Positions 36,963 through 45,833 of a stretch of DNA of 64,000 nt are shown here, piece by piece. The first letter of the stretch is position 1; each line of letters begins with the position of its first letter. This DNA comes from Sphingobacterium humi (GTDB lineage: Bacteria; Bacteroidota; Bacteroidia; Sphingobacteriales; Sphingobacteriaceae). Location of the stretch: NCBI RefSeq assembly GCF_009768885.1, contig NZ_WSQA01000004.1, positions 344,029 through 408,028 of the forward strand, in the 5' to 3' direction. The notes beneath the pieces are model-generated. The model was given only the letters and a program-made list of their open reading frames with translations. It was not told the DNA's origin and made no database searches. The position numbers and the translations under genes were made by a program.

Positions 36963-37139
36963 TTTATCGTTTTATTGTCTGATGCATATTTTTTAACAAT
37001 TCCATAGCGAGGTGGTTTATTTTTTTTACGCCGTGTAATTATGAATACAGAAACCTAAGACAAAGTAACCCGAAGGGTTTTAGGTAGTGCTTTTGTAAGA
37101 GCTTTGCAAAGGCCTTGCAGGCCTTTTGTTAAGCCTATA

Positions 37140-37188
37140 GCAAAGGGGTTTGATACGGGTGTGAAAGGGGTGAGAAAGGGGAGAAGAA
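37140..37188 (+). repeat. G-rich dispersed repeat, copy 1
   Basis: The segment starts GCAAAGGGG, contains TGATACGGGTG and two AAAGGGG-type units. A near copy is at 63797-63846 in the same orientation. Four G-runs of three to four with loops of about 8-9 nt suggest quadruplex potential. Confidence 0.7.
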
Positions 37189-37230
37189 TGGGAGAAAGTT
37201 AGGGGAGTTTTAGCGTTTTGTCATCAATTT

Positions 37231-37391
37231 GTCATGGTGAGCGGAGTCGAACCACGAACGACTGGTACGTCATTACAATCAGCGATGCGATCATCATTGA
37301 TTATCGCTATTTTAAAAAGCGTTGTTGGTGAGTGGGTTATGTGTTATTGATTGCATTGACGTACCAGTCGTTCGACTCCGCTCACGATGAC
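37231..37391. repeat. 161-bp element with long terminal inverted repeats
   Basis: The left arm 37231-37281 and right arm 37348-37391 are inverted copies; they share GTGAGCGGAGTCGAAC and GAACGACTGGTACGTCA. The left arm has 7 extra bases (CACGAAC), explained by slippage at a GAAC repeat. The 66-bp centre encodes nothing. It looks like a REP/MITE-type mobile or regulatory repeat; no transposase is near. Confidence 0.8.
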
Positions 37392-37434
37392 AGCACGGGC
37401 CAAAACGCAGTACAAAGCGGGCCGCAGTTTAAAC

Positions 37435-37462
37435 AAAAAAGGCCAAGCGTTTAAACTTGGCC
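37435..37462 (-). terminator. Intrinsic terminator after the flavin oxidoreductase gene
   Basis: GGCCAAG (37441-37447) pairs with CTTGGCC (37456-37462) and is followed by a T6 run on the minus strand. Confidence 0.8.
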
Positions 37463-37484
37463 CGTACTTTCCTCCCCTATCTCC

Positions 37485-38519
37485 TTATTTTTCTAATGCT
37501 TTTTTTACTTGCGGCATAATCTGCGTTCCATAAAGCTCAATCGCTTTCATCATTTTTGCATGGTCGGGGCTACCGACGTCCATATGGGCAGAGAAGCGGG
37601 TTAATCCGAAGAGTTCTTGCATCTGCAAGATTTTATCTACCGATTCATTCACATCGCCGACGATAAGGTGTCCGTGTTTTGAGCGGCCATAATCATACTG
37701 CGTGCGTTGGTAAGCTGGCCAGCCACGGGAGGCGCCAATGCGATCCATTTGTCCGGCATAATAAGGGTAGTACCATTTGGCAATATCCTGGCTATCTTCA
37801 CCGAAGAAAGCATGCATATGCACCCCTACCTGCATATCTTCCAATTTATGCCCGGAATCTACAAAGGCTTGTTCATAGATTTCAAACAAAGGTTTGAAAT
37901 TAACCGGTGATCCACCAATAATAGCAAACATAACGGGCAGGCCTAATTTAGCGGCACGGATTACGGATTCGGTGGTTCCACCTACGGCTACCCAAATTGG
38001 CATTTTACCTTTTACAGGACGCGGGTAGATCGTTTGATTGATGATACTCGGGCGGAATTTCCCGGTCCAGGTAATTGTTTCCGCGTTATTGAGCCGTTGC
38101 AAGAGGTTTAATTTTTCTTCAAACAGGGCGCTGTAATCTTTCAGGTCGAAGCCAAAGAGCGGGAAAGATTCAATAAAAGAACCACGTCCGGCCATAATTT
38201 CCGCTCTCCCGTTTGACAGTAAATCGACGGTTGCAAAGTCTTGATACAGCTTCACCGGATCGGCTGAGCTTAATACAGAAACGGCACTTCCTAATTTTAT
38301 ATTTTTCGTTACCGATGCTGCGGCCGCTAGAATAATTTCTGGAGATGCGACGGCATAATCAGCTCTATGGTGTTCTCCCATTCCGAAGAAATCCACCCCT
38401 ACCTCATCCATGAGTTTTACTTCCTCGATGATCTCGCTTAAACGTACTTGTGTATCTTGTATTTTTCCTGTTTGGGCATCTATTTGCAGATCGCCAAACA
38501 TTCCTATTCCTAGTTCCAT
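37485..38519 (-). CDS. LLM class (luciferase-like) flavin-dependent oxidoreductase
   Basis: 344 aa. The start at 38519 (MELGIGMFGD) is chosen because AGGAG at 38527-38531 is correctly spaced from it and too close to the ATG two codons upstream. The TIM-barrel features of bacterial-luciferase-like monooxygenases are visible: GEHHRADYAVASPEI, KLGSAVSVLSSADPVKLYQDFATVDLLSNGRAE and MAGRGSFIESFPLFG. It oxidises small organics with reduced FMN; substrate unknown. A terminator/promoter hybrid separates it from miaE upstream. Confidence 0.92.
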   Translation of the reverse strand: MELGIGMFGDLQIDAQTGKIQDTQVRLSEIIEEVKLMDEVGVDFFGMGEHHRADYAVASPEIILAAAASVTKNIKLGSAVSVLSSADPVKLYQDFATVDLLSNGRAEIMAGRGSFIESFPLFGFDLKDYSALFEEKLNLLQRLNNAETITWTGKFRPSIINQTIYPRPVKGKMPIWVAVGGTTESVIRAAKLGLPVMFAIIGGSPVNFKPLFEIYEQAFVDSGHKLEDMQVGVHMHAFFGEDSQDIAKWYYPYYAGQMDRIGASRGWPAYQRTQYDYGRSKHGHLIVGDVNESVDKILQMQELFGLTRFSAHMDVGSPDHAKMMKAIELYGTQIMPQVKKALEK

Positions 38520-38543
38520 GTTCATTCTCCTAATTTGTTGATA

Positions 38544-38570
38544 CAAAAATAGCCTGTTCACACAGGCTAT
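38544..38570 (-). terminator. miaE terminator overlapping the promoter of the flavin oxidoreductase
   Basis: An 8-bp perfect stem (38549-38556 with 38563-38570) is followed on the minus strand by TTTTTG. The same bases give TATTTTTG (38544-38551), an exact TAnnTTTG promoter box for the next gene. Confidence 0.65.
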
Positions 38571-38596
38571 CCATTGATATATGTTAAGAAAGAACC

Positions 38597-39178
38597 TTAT
38601 CCGTGGATATGTTCTTTTTTTCCGTACGATTGAATCAACTCCCCTTCAAAATCTAACCATTCTTTCCAGCGTTTGTCCACATCGACATCAACTGTATATT
38701 TACGTGCGAAGTTTAAAAAGGTCGTGTAATGATTGGCTTCTGACACCATCAGCTCATGGTAGAATTTGGCCAAGGCCTCGTCCTTAATGTTTTTTGACAG
38801 CACGCGGAAGCGTTCGCAGCTACGCGCTTCAATCATGGCGGCAAACAGCAAGCGATCGATAAAGGATTGGTTGCGGGAGCCATCTTTTTTCATAAACTTC
38901 ATCAACTGCCCTACGTAATCGTCTTTACGCTCGCGACCCAGGGTATAGCCGCGCTCTTTGATAATATCGATCACCATTTTAAAATGGTCCATCTCTTCGA
39001 TGGCAATGGCGGTAAGTTCATGCACTAAATCCTCATGTTCTGAGTTTTGGGTAATTAAAGAAATGGCATTGGAAGCGGCTTTTTGCTCACACCAAGCATG
39101 ATCGGTCAATATTTCTTCCAAATTCGAGGAGGCAATATTTGCCCAGCGGGGATCTGTCAATAATTTTAATCCTAACAT
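38597..39178 (-). CDS. miaE: tRNA-(ms2io6A)-hydroxylase MiaE
   Basis: 193 aa from the ATG at 39178. It is a ferritin-like di-iron protein with helices carrying EEILTDHAWCEQKAA, IEEMDHFKMV, IEARSCERF and SEANHYTTF, which supply the carboxylate and His iron ligands. MiaE hydroxylates the isopentenyl group of ms2i6A at tRNA position 37 using oxygen. Cytoplasmic. It has its own promoter box (TACCTTTG, 39199-39206) and is divergent from the glycosyltransferase gene. Confidence 0.93.
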   Translation of the reverse strand: MLGLKLLTDPRWANIASSNLEEILTDHAWCEQKAASNAISLITQNSEHEDLVHELTAIAIEEMDHFKMVIDIIKERGYTLGRERKDDYVGQLMKFMKKDGSRNQSFIDRLLFAAMIEARSCERFRVLSKNIKDEALAKFYHELMVSEANHYTTFLNFARKYTVDVDVDKRWKEWLDFEGELIQSYGKKEHIHG

Positions 39179-39198
39179 GTTGCGTTGATTTATGGGGC

Positions 39199-39206
39199 AA
39201 AGGTAC
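39199..39206 (-). promoter_or_regulatory. Putative -7 promoter box for miaE
   Basis: TACCTTTG on the minus strand is an exact TAnnTTTG match about 20 bp before the miaE ATG. Confidence 0.45.
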
Positions 39207-39256
39207 GAAAACAAAAATCATCTGATGGAATCCCTTTTATTATGTTAATTTGCGCT

Positions 39257-40474
39257 ATGGGAAAACGCCTGCTCATCATTGGTTTGGTATGGCCAGAACC
39301 GACTTCATCGGCCGCTGGCTGGCATATGCTGGAGCTGATCCGCAGCTTTCGCACACAAGATTATGAGCTGCATTTCGCCTGTGCGGCAGCGAAATCGCCG
39401 CACTCCTTTCCCTTAACCGACTGGCAGGTGCAGGAGCATGAAATTCAACTGAATGACAGCGGTTTCGACGCCTGGGTAAAAGACCTGCATCCAGACATTG
39501 TACTCTTTGACCGCTTTATGGTAGAAGAGCAATACAGTTGGCGCGTAAAAGAAGCCTGCCCCCAGGCTTTACTACTCTTAGATACGGAAGATTTACACGG
39601 CATACGTGCCGCCCGACAAGCGGCTTATAAAATAGGAAGGCAAGTTCAAGATGCCGATTACCTGCAGGGCGATAGTCTACGTGAAATAGCGTCGATCTTG
39701 CGTTGCGACCTATCCTTGATCATATCCCCTACGGAAATGGCCCTTTTAGATCGGGTATTCCGCATTAACCCTAGCCTGTTGTTCCACCTTCCCTTTTACT
39801 TGGAACCGGAAGAACGACAAACGCCCAGCTTCAAGCAACGGCAGCACTTTATGTTTATTGGCAATTTCATCCATGAACCGAATTGGAAAACCGTGCAGGT
39901 ATTGAAGGAACTATGGCCAAGCATCCGCAAGCAATTGCCGAAGGCCGAGCTTCATATTTATGGTGCCTATGCGAGTCAGAAAGTCTTGCAGCTGCATCAT
40001 CCGGCTTCGGGATTCCTGATTAAGGGACGAGTGGAGGAAGCCATCAGCTGCATGGAACAATACCGCTTATTATTGGCACCTATACCTTTCGGTGCGGGTT
40101 TAAAAGGAAAATTTATTGATGCCCTACGTGCTGGTACAGTTTCCATCAGCAGCAGCATCGGGGCGGAAGGTTTAAGCCAGGATGGGCTATGGCAAGGGCT
40201 AATTACCGATGATCGGGAAACCTTTATTCAGGAAAGCATCGCCTTATATGAATCGGAAACCGCCTGGCAAGAAGCGCAGCAGCGAGGAAAGCACTTATGG
40301 GAAAAATTGGACTCCCGAGCGCATTATGCTGCTTTTTTAACCCTGCTTCCAAAGCTGCAAGAGAACCTGGAGATGCATCGCCGGCACAACATCATGGGGC
40401 AATTGCTATGGAACAACCAATACAATGCCCGCAAGTATATGTCGCTTTGGATTGAGCAGAAAAACAAAGCCTAA
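39257..40474 (+). CDS. Glycosyltransferase, GT4-like fold
   Basis: 405 aa from the ATG at 39257; the upstream in-frame extension crosses the miaE promoter. The N-domain starts KRLLIIGLVWPEPTSSAAGWHM and the C-domain has MFIGNFIHEPNW, ELHIYGAYAS and the donor-binding region APIPFGAGLKGKFIDALRAGT, as in GT-B fold family 4 enzymes. It probably transfers a sugar from a nucleotide sugar to a surface glycan. It is isolated from any polysaccharide cluster, so the acceptor is unknown. A TTAATTTG box (39245-39252) ends 4 bp before the ATG. Confidence 0.85.
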   Translation: MGKRLLIIGLVWPEPTSSAAGWHMLELIRSFRTQDYELHFACAAAKSPHSFPLTDWQVQEHEIQLNDSGFDAWVKDLHPDIVLFDRFMVEEQYSWRVKEACPQALLLLDTEDLHGIRAARQAAYKIGRQVQDADYLQGDSLREIASILRCDLSLIISPTEMALLDRVFRINPSLLFHLPFYLEPEERQTPSFKQRQHFMFIGNFIHEPNWKTVQVLKELWPSIRKQLPKAELHIYGAYASQKVLQLHHPASGFLIKGRVEEAISCMEQYRLLLAPIPFGAGLKGKFIDALRAGTVSISSSIGAEGLSQDGLWQGLITDDRETFIQESIALYESETAWQEAQQRGKHLWEKLDSRAHYAAFLTLLPKLQENLEMHRRHNIMGQLLWNNQYNARKYMSLWIEQKNKA

Positions 40475-40494
40475 TCTGCGGAGCTATTAGCCCA

Positions 40495-40523
40495 TAAAAA
40501 AAGGCCATCCTTTCAGACAGCCT
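40495..40523 (-). terminator. Intrinsic terminator after the small lipoprotein gene
   Basis: A 9-bp stem with three G-T pairs (40502-40511 with 40515-40523) is followed by a T7 run on the minus strand. It is weaker than the other terminators in the window. Confidence 0.6.
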
Positions 40524-40546
40524 CTACTTCTCATATCAAGTTTATA

Positions 40547-40954
40547 TTAACGTCTCTTGAATTGAATGGTTGTTGTTTTGTCGCCTTCAACATTTTTTAA
40601 GGTAAACTTCGTGATGGTAGAAATGATATTTTCTTGAATTTCATAACGTACGCCATCAAAAATCATGACCTTGTTATCGGGCATGCTGTATGGAATTGGA
40701 TCAGCGAATGATTGATCATTCTTCATGATATAAGCATTGCCGTTTGCTCTAAATTCAATGTAACTGTTTTGTTCATTTCCCACCAAGATCTCCGTATGGG
40801 TTTCTCCGTTCTCTGTTTCCGTTTTTACCACATCAAACCATTTATTTAAACGGATGATATTCTGTGCTGTATCGCGTTCGATACTGTCCAGGGTATCTTT
40901 GCTACAAGAAGCCAAGCCAATTGCAACAAACAATAATATTAATACATTTTTCAT
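40547..40954 (-). CDS. Small lipoprotein of unknown function
   Basis: 135 aa. Lipobox GLASC, then a charged stretch and beta-rich chain (HTEILVGNEQNSYIEFRANGNAY, IPYSMPDNKVMIFDGVRYEI, TTTIQFKRR) resembling the lipocalin-like calycin folds of small Bacteroidota lipoproteins, although no named family can be assigned. It is a single gene with its own terminator. Confidence 0.75.
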   Translation of the reverse strand: MKNVLILLFVAIGLASCSKDTLDSIERDTAQNIIRLNKWFDVVKTETENGETHTEILVGNEQNSYIEFRANGNAYIMKNDQSFADPIPYSMPDNKVMIFDGVRYEIQENIISTITKFTLKNVEGDKTTTIQFKRR

Positions 40955-41057
40955 AGTCCTTAAATGCTAAGCTTACGCTGTTATTTTTATGGACTATTCC
41001 AATCATTATGCCAATTCCTGTTAAAAGCGCAGATATTAACGTTTGTTACAATACAAA

Positions 41058-41087
41058 TTTGGCCTTTCTCAAAATTCTTTATCTTTA
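41058..41087 (+). promoter_or_regulatory. Putative promoter of the sugar isomerase gene
   Basis: TTTG (41058-41061) and TATCTTTA (41080-41087, one mismatch to TAnnTTTG) are 18 bp apart, close to the Bacteroidota -33/-7 spacing, and lie 17 bp before the ATG. Confidence 0.45.
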
Positions 41088-41104
41088 GAAAAACTTAAAT
41101 CCGC

Positions 41105-42157
41105 ATGAAGACAATAAAAGGTCCAGGTATTTTTTTAGCGCAATTTATTGGCGATGAAGCACCTTACAATAACTTAGAAAATATAGCCCAATGGGTTCAA
41201 TCCTTAGGATTTAAAGGGGTTCAGATCCCGACTAACGATCCTTCATTTTTTAATTTGCAACAAGCCGCAGAGAGCAAGACCTATGCCGATGAGGTGAAAG
41301 GAAAACTGCAAGACATTGGCTTGGAGATTACTGAACTATCGACCCACCTGCAAGGGCAACTGATTGCGGTACACCCAGCCTATGATCAATTATTTGATGG
41401 TTTTGCACCCGCTGCAGTCCGCAATAATCCACAAGCACGGACAGCCTGGGCTACCGAGCAATTGAAATTTGCGGCGAAGGCGTCGGCAAACCTAGGCTTA
41501 AAAGCCCATGCCACCTTTTCGGGAGCCTTGTTATGGCATATGGTTTACCCTTGGCCACAGCGGCCCGCCGGTTTGGTGGAAACAGGTTTTCAGGAACTTG
41601 CCAAACGCTGGCTTCCCATTTTAGATGAATTTGACCGACATGGTGTCGACCTCTGCTATGAAATCCATCCGGGGGAAGACCTGCACGATGGCATTAGTTA
41701 TGAGCGTTTTCTGGAAGCCTGCCAGATGCATGAGCGGGCCTGTTTATTATACGACCCCTCGCACCTCCTGCTGCAAGGCATGGACTACCTCTCTTATATA
41801 GACCATTACCATGAGCGCATCAAAATGTTTCATGTGAAAGATGCTGAATTTAACCCCACAGGCAAGCAAGGCGTCTATGGCGGCTACAGCAGTTGGTTGG
41901 AGCGCGCCGGAAGGTTCCGCTCTTTAGGCGATGGGCAGGTAGATTTCAAAGGTATTTTCAGCAAATTGGCAGGCTATGATTTTGCCGGTTGGGCCGTGCT
42001 GGAATGGGAATGCGCCATTAAAAACAGCGTCGATGGCGCGAAGGAAGGCGCTCCATTTATCGACCAGCATATTATCCGAGTCACCGAGAAAGCGTTCGAT
42101 GACTTCGCCGCCACAGGCACTGATGAGCAATTTAACCGACAGATATTAGGTTTATAA
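41105..42157 (+). CDS. Sugar phosphate isomerase/epimerase (xylose isomerase-like TIM barrel)
   Basis: 350 aa. An AP endonuclease 2-type TIM barrel with the four metal-site segments: CYEIHPGED (Glu), LLYDPSHLLLQG (Asp/His), MFHVKDAEF (His/Asp) and AVLEWECAI (Glu). Members isomerise or epimerise sugars, inositols or uronates. There is no signal peptide, so it is cytoplasmic. It sits 225 bp upstream of a SusC/SusD pair, separated by a terminator, and could act on the same glycan's sugars (inference). Confidence 0.87.
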   Translation: MKTIKGPGIFLAQFIGDEAPYNNLENIAQWVQSLGFKGVQIPTNDPSFFNLQQAAESKTYADEVKGKLQDIGLEITELSTHLQGQLIAVHPAYDQLFDGFAPAAVRNNPQARTAWATEQLKFAAKASANLGLKAHATFSGALLWHMVYPWPQRPAGLVETGFQELAKRWLPILDEFDRHGVDLCYEIHPGEDLHDGISYERFLEACQMHERACLLYDPSHLLLQGMDYLSYIDHYHERIKMFHVKDAEFNPTGKQGVYGGYSSWLERAGRFRSLGDGQVDFKGIFSKLAGYDFAGWAVLEWECAIKNSVDGAKEGAPFIDQHIIRVTEKAFDDFAATGTDEQFNRQILGL

Positions 42158-42163
42158 CCAAGC

Positions 42164-42194
42164 AGAGGGGAATCAATGATTTCCCTCTTTTTTT
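42164..42194 (+). terminator. Intrinsic terminator after the sugar isomerase gene
   Basis: A 10-bp stem with one G-T pair (42164-42173 with 42179-42188), 5-nt loop, then T7. Confidence 0.85.
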
Positions 42195-42382
42195 GTGAAA
42201 TCTGCAAAAAAGAAGGCCGCAGATAAAACAAATGCTGTTAAAATGCGTTAAAAATATAGCCGTACTGCAATGTAACAATCCCGATATACGAAATAACCAC
42301 CTAACCAGTGGCTCCCTCAACCTAAACCGGAAGTTAATTGTAGCGTGAAAAACTATATAACAATTAAACGTATAAAATCTTT

Positions 42383-45300
42383 ATGATGCAGAAACTCTAT
42401 TATTCAATGTTTCTCCTCTTTGCGCTTGTTCTATATGGGCAAAGCAGCGAGGCCAAAGTTCTTAAGCTCTTAGAACTAAATCGATTAACCTACAGCTCTA
42501 CATTGGATTCCATTAAGATCAATGGGAAAATTACCGACCCGCAAGGCAGTGCCATTGAAGGGGTAGTAGTGACGGAAAAAAACACCACAAACTCCGCTAT
42601 TAGCGATGCCCAAGGCAACTTTAGCATTTCCGCCGGTGCCAGTAGTACCTTGGTGTTTTTAAAATCAGGATTCAAAACCAAAGAAACCGCAGTTAATAAC
42701 CAAACGACACTACAGGTGAGCTTGGAACCGGGCAACGATGAACCCGTACAGGATTCGGTGCCGCCAGCAAAACCGGATAGCAGCAAACAGCCTGTGCAAG
42801 ATAGCAGTGTTGCGACCGGGCAGACCCCTGTAACAGCGACAAACACGCCAACTCAAGGTGGGGTTTCGGGCACCGTATCTGGCCCCTCAGGTCCCTTGGC
42901 GGGGGTTACCGTACAGGTGCGTGGAACCAGCATCTCCACCAGTACCGACGAACAAGGGAAATTTCAGATTGCCGCCCAGCCGAATCAAACCTTGGTTTTT
43001 AATTCGGTAGGCTATCAACAAACCTCCCAGCAGGTGGGCGCCAATAAAACCTTGGCGATAACCATGCAAACCGAAACCAATACCATTGAATCGGTGCAGG
43101 TTGTGGCCGTGGGCTATGGCACCATGAAAAGGGCCACCTTGCCTACAGCCGTGTCGAGTATTGGTGCAAAAGACATTGAAAACGAAGTGTTGCCAAGTAT
43201 TACCCAGGCGATTCAAGGAAAAGCAGGTGGGGTGCAGGTGACGCAGAAATCCGGATCTCCGGGTTCGGGAATTAATATCCGCGTTCGGGGTACTACCTCC
43301 ATCAACGCTAGCTCGGATCCCTTATACGTTGTTGATGGAATTCCGGTAAACAGCACCACGAACTTCACGGGTGGTTCGAGCTTTGACTTCGGTGGTGGTA
43401 CTCAGGGGATCAACATCCTGGCCTCCATCAATCCGGCCGACGTACAGTCCATCGAAATCTTAAAAGATGCCGCTTCTTCATCCATTTATGGTTCACGAGC
43501 AGCCAATGGGGTGGTATTGATTACCACTAAGAAAGGAAAAGCAGGCCAATCGGAGTTTAACGTTAATATGTACGAGGGTTTTTCGCAGGTTCCCCGCGAG
43601 CGCTATCATGATATGATGAATACCACGCAATATCAGGATTACATGAAAGACATGTATAAATATGTGTTGGAGAACGATCCGAATGCAAAAATACCCGATC
43701 AGATATTTGCGAATCCGGATGTAAACACGGATTGGCAGGATGCTATTTTCAGAACCGCAGCTACCCGTAGCTATGAATTATCATCCAGCGGTGGTAGCGA
43801 GAAAACACAATATTATACCTCCGTAGGCTATATGAAGCAAGGCGGGGTATTATTAACATCGGATTTCAACCGCCTGAGTGGTCGTTTAAACCTGAACCAT
43901 CAGCATAACGATAAATTACGTTTCGCTACAGCAATTAACCTGACGCGTGCCATCAATCAGCGGGTGCAGGAGGAGAACTCTAAAGAAGGGCCAACCAAGA
44001 ACGGGATCTTCTCGCCGCCGAACGTACCGGTGTACGATGCGACCGGGAAGTATGCCTACGACATGGTTACCATTACTCGGGAGAACCCGGTAGCGATGTT
44101 GGAATTGCCGACCAATGAAGCGCAGACCTTTCGGGTATTGGCCAATGCCAGTGCAGAGTACAACTTTATGCCGGAATTGCTGTTAAAAACCAGCTTCGGT
44201 ACGGATGTGAGCTTTATTGATGAAACTTTCTTTATGCCGCCAATCGGACTCCGCTCATACGCCAGTAGAGGTGGTATTGGTGCGCGTAGAAATACCAGAG
44301 ACCAACTGTGGATTAACGAGACGACCTTAACTTACGACAAAACCATAGGCAATCATTATGTGAATGCCCTGGGTGGTTTCTCGGTGCAGGAATCGCGCTT
44401 GGAGTTTGTGCATGGCCAGCGTTCGAACTTCCCCAACAACGACATCAACCAGTTAATAGCCGGTGGTATTGTGGACAATGCAAATAGCTTTCCGGAAGAA
44501 TGGGCCATTGCTTCGGGATTTGCCCGCTTAAACTATAATTACCTGGAGAAATATATCTTGAACCTCAACTTCAGAGCCGATGGTTCTTCCCGCTTTGGTC
44601 CGGATAATCGTTGGGCTTACTTCCCCTCTGTGGCCGCCGCCTGGCGCATCAATCAGGAAGACTTCCTGAAAGACAGCAAGACCTTCAGCGACCTGAAGCT
44701 TCGTGCCAGCTGGGGGATTACCGGTAACCAAAATATCGGCAACTACGCCAGCCGCTCCTTATACTCGGCCGGAAACAACTATATGGGTGTTCCGGGCTTC
44801 GTGCCCAATGTATTGGGAGACCGTGGCCTGAAATGGGAAACAACAAACCAATGGAACGTGGGTGCCGATATTGGCCTGCTGAATAACCGCATCAACATTT
44901 TGGCCGATTACTACCATAAGAAAACAACCGACCTGCTGTTGGGGATGCCGATTCTGTTAAGCTCGGGTTTTGGTTCGTATTTTACCAATGCCGGGGATAT
45001 CGAAAACAAAGGGTTTGAGTTTGAGATTACGAGCAAAAACCTAGTTGGTGATTTTAAATGGACAACCTCCCTAAACATGACCTTTAACCGCAATAAAGTA
45101 TTAAAGCTGGCGGATGGCGTAACAGAAATGCAAGGTGGTATTGAAGGGGTGAACAGAGCCCGTATTGGTGAGCCGCTGGGTGTATTCTATGGCTTTAAAA
45201 TGGTGGGCGTAAATACTGAAACCGGGATGGTGGACTACCAGGCGCATGATGGTACCGTTGGGCCGCCGAAAGATAATAACATCTACAAAATCGGGGATCC

Positions 45301-45814
45301 GAATCCGCAATTCTTCGGGGGTATCAGCAATAACTTTAGCTATAAGAACTTCGACTTAAGTATTCTCGGCCAGTTTACCTACGGCAATGATATCTTGAAC
45401 TATGGCTTGGCCAATGGTCTGGAAGGTTATAACGTGAGCTCCAATGCCTTTGTGGATTGGGAAAGACGCTGGAGAAAACCGGGAGATGTGACCGATATGC
45501 CTAGACCTACACCGAGAAACTCGGACAATGGAAAGGTGTCGAATCGCTTTGTGCAGGACGGTTCTTTCTTCCGACTGCGGAATATCACCTTCGGTTATAC
45601 CTTGCCGGAAGCTGTAGCGAATAAGATTAAAATGAAGAAACTGCGTTGGTACTTCACGGTTCAAAATGCGTATGTATTTACGAGTTACCGCGGCTTCGAC
45701 CCGGAAGTAAGTTCGAGTCATGGCGGCGCGAATGCCGGTTTGATTTATGGCTACGACTATGGATCCTATCCGCAGCCACGCATGTTTACTACTGGATTTA
45801 ATGTCAATTTCTAA
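42383..45814 (+). CDS. SusC/RagA-type TonB-linked outer-membrane protein with two N-terminal regulatory domains
   Basis: 1143 aa. Signal peptide, then a carboxypeptidase-regulatory-like domain (about 45-115), a Pro/Ser/Asp/Thr-rich linker (116-157), a second such domain (158-230), the TonB-box region VVAVGYGTMKR (240-250), the SusC plug (GKAGGVQVTQKSGSPGSG, RVRGTTSINASSDPLYVVDGIPV, EILKDAASSSIYGSRAANGV) and the barrel. SusC proteins import oligosaccharides or peptides with the SusD lipoprotein. Most have only one regulatory domain; the second is unusual. No FecI/FecR pair is adjacent. Confidence 0.95.
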   Translation: MMQKLYYSMFLLFALVLYGQSSEAKVLKLLELNRLTYSSTLDSIKINGKITDPQGSAIEGVVVTEKNTTNSAISDAQGNFSISAGASSTLVFLKSGFKTKETAVNNQTTLQVSLEPGNDEPVQDSVPPAKPDSSKQPVQDSSVATGQTPVTATNTPTQGGVSGTVSGPSGPLAGVTVQVRGTSISTSTDEQGKFQIAAQPNQTLVFNSVGYQQTSQQVGANKTLAITMQTETNTIESVQVVAVGYGTMKRATLPTAVSSIGAKDIENEVLPSITQAIQGKAGGVQVTQKSGSPGSGINIRVRGTTSINASSDPLYVVDGIPVNSTTNFTGGSSFDFGGGTQGINILASINPADVQSIEILKDAASSSIYGSRAANGVVLITTKKGKAGQSEFNVNMYEGFSQVPRERYHDMMNTTQYQDYMKDMYKYVLENDPNAKIPDQIFANPDVNTDWQDAIFRTAATRSYELSSSGGSEKTQYYTSVGYMKQGGVLLTSDFNRLSGRLNLNHQHNDKLRFATAINLTRAINQRVQEENSKEGPTKNGIFSPPNVPVYDATGKYAYDMVTITRENPVAMLELPTNEAQTFRVLANASAEYNFMPELLLKTSFGTDVSFIDETFFMPPIGLRSYASRGGIGARRNTRDQLWINETTLTYDKTIGNHYVNALGGFSVQESRLEFVHGQRSNFPNNDINQLIAGGIVDNANSFPEEWAIASGFARLNYNYLEKYILNLNFRADGSSRFGPDNRWAYFPSVAAAWRINQEDFLKDSKTFSDLKLRASWGITGNQNIGNYASRSLYSAGNNYMGVPGFVPNVLGDRGLKWETTNQWNVGADIGLLNNRINILADYYHKKTTDLLLGMPILLSSGFGSYFTNAGDIENKGFEFEITSKNLVGDFKWTTSLNMTFNRNKVLKLADGVTEMQGGIEGVNRARIGEPLGVFYGFKMVGVNTETGMVDYQAHDGTVGPPKDNNIYKIGDPNPQFFGGISNNFSYKNFDLSILGQFTYGNDILNYGLANGLEGYNVSSNAFVDWERRWRKPGDVTDMPRPTPRNSDNGKVSNRFVQDGSFFRLRNITFGYTLPEAVANKIKMKKLRWYFTVQNAYVFTSYRGFDPEVSSSHGGANAGLIYGYDYGSYPQPRMFTTGFNVNF

Positions 45815-45833
45815 TCTCTAACGCAAATTACAC

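Larger units (their letters stand above)
36963..37434. other. Gene-free intergenic region with several repeat structures
   Basis: No gene is seen. In order it holds a nested hairpin (ACCTAA 37053-37058 with TTAGGT 37080-37085, enclosing AACCC-GAA-GGGTT), a hairpin AAAGGCC/GGCCTTT (37108-37126), a G-rich repeat (37140-37188) and a long inverted repeat (37231-37391). Confidence 0.7.
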
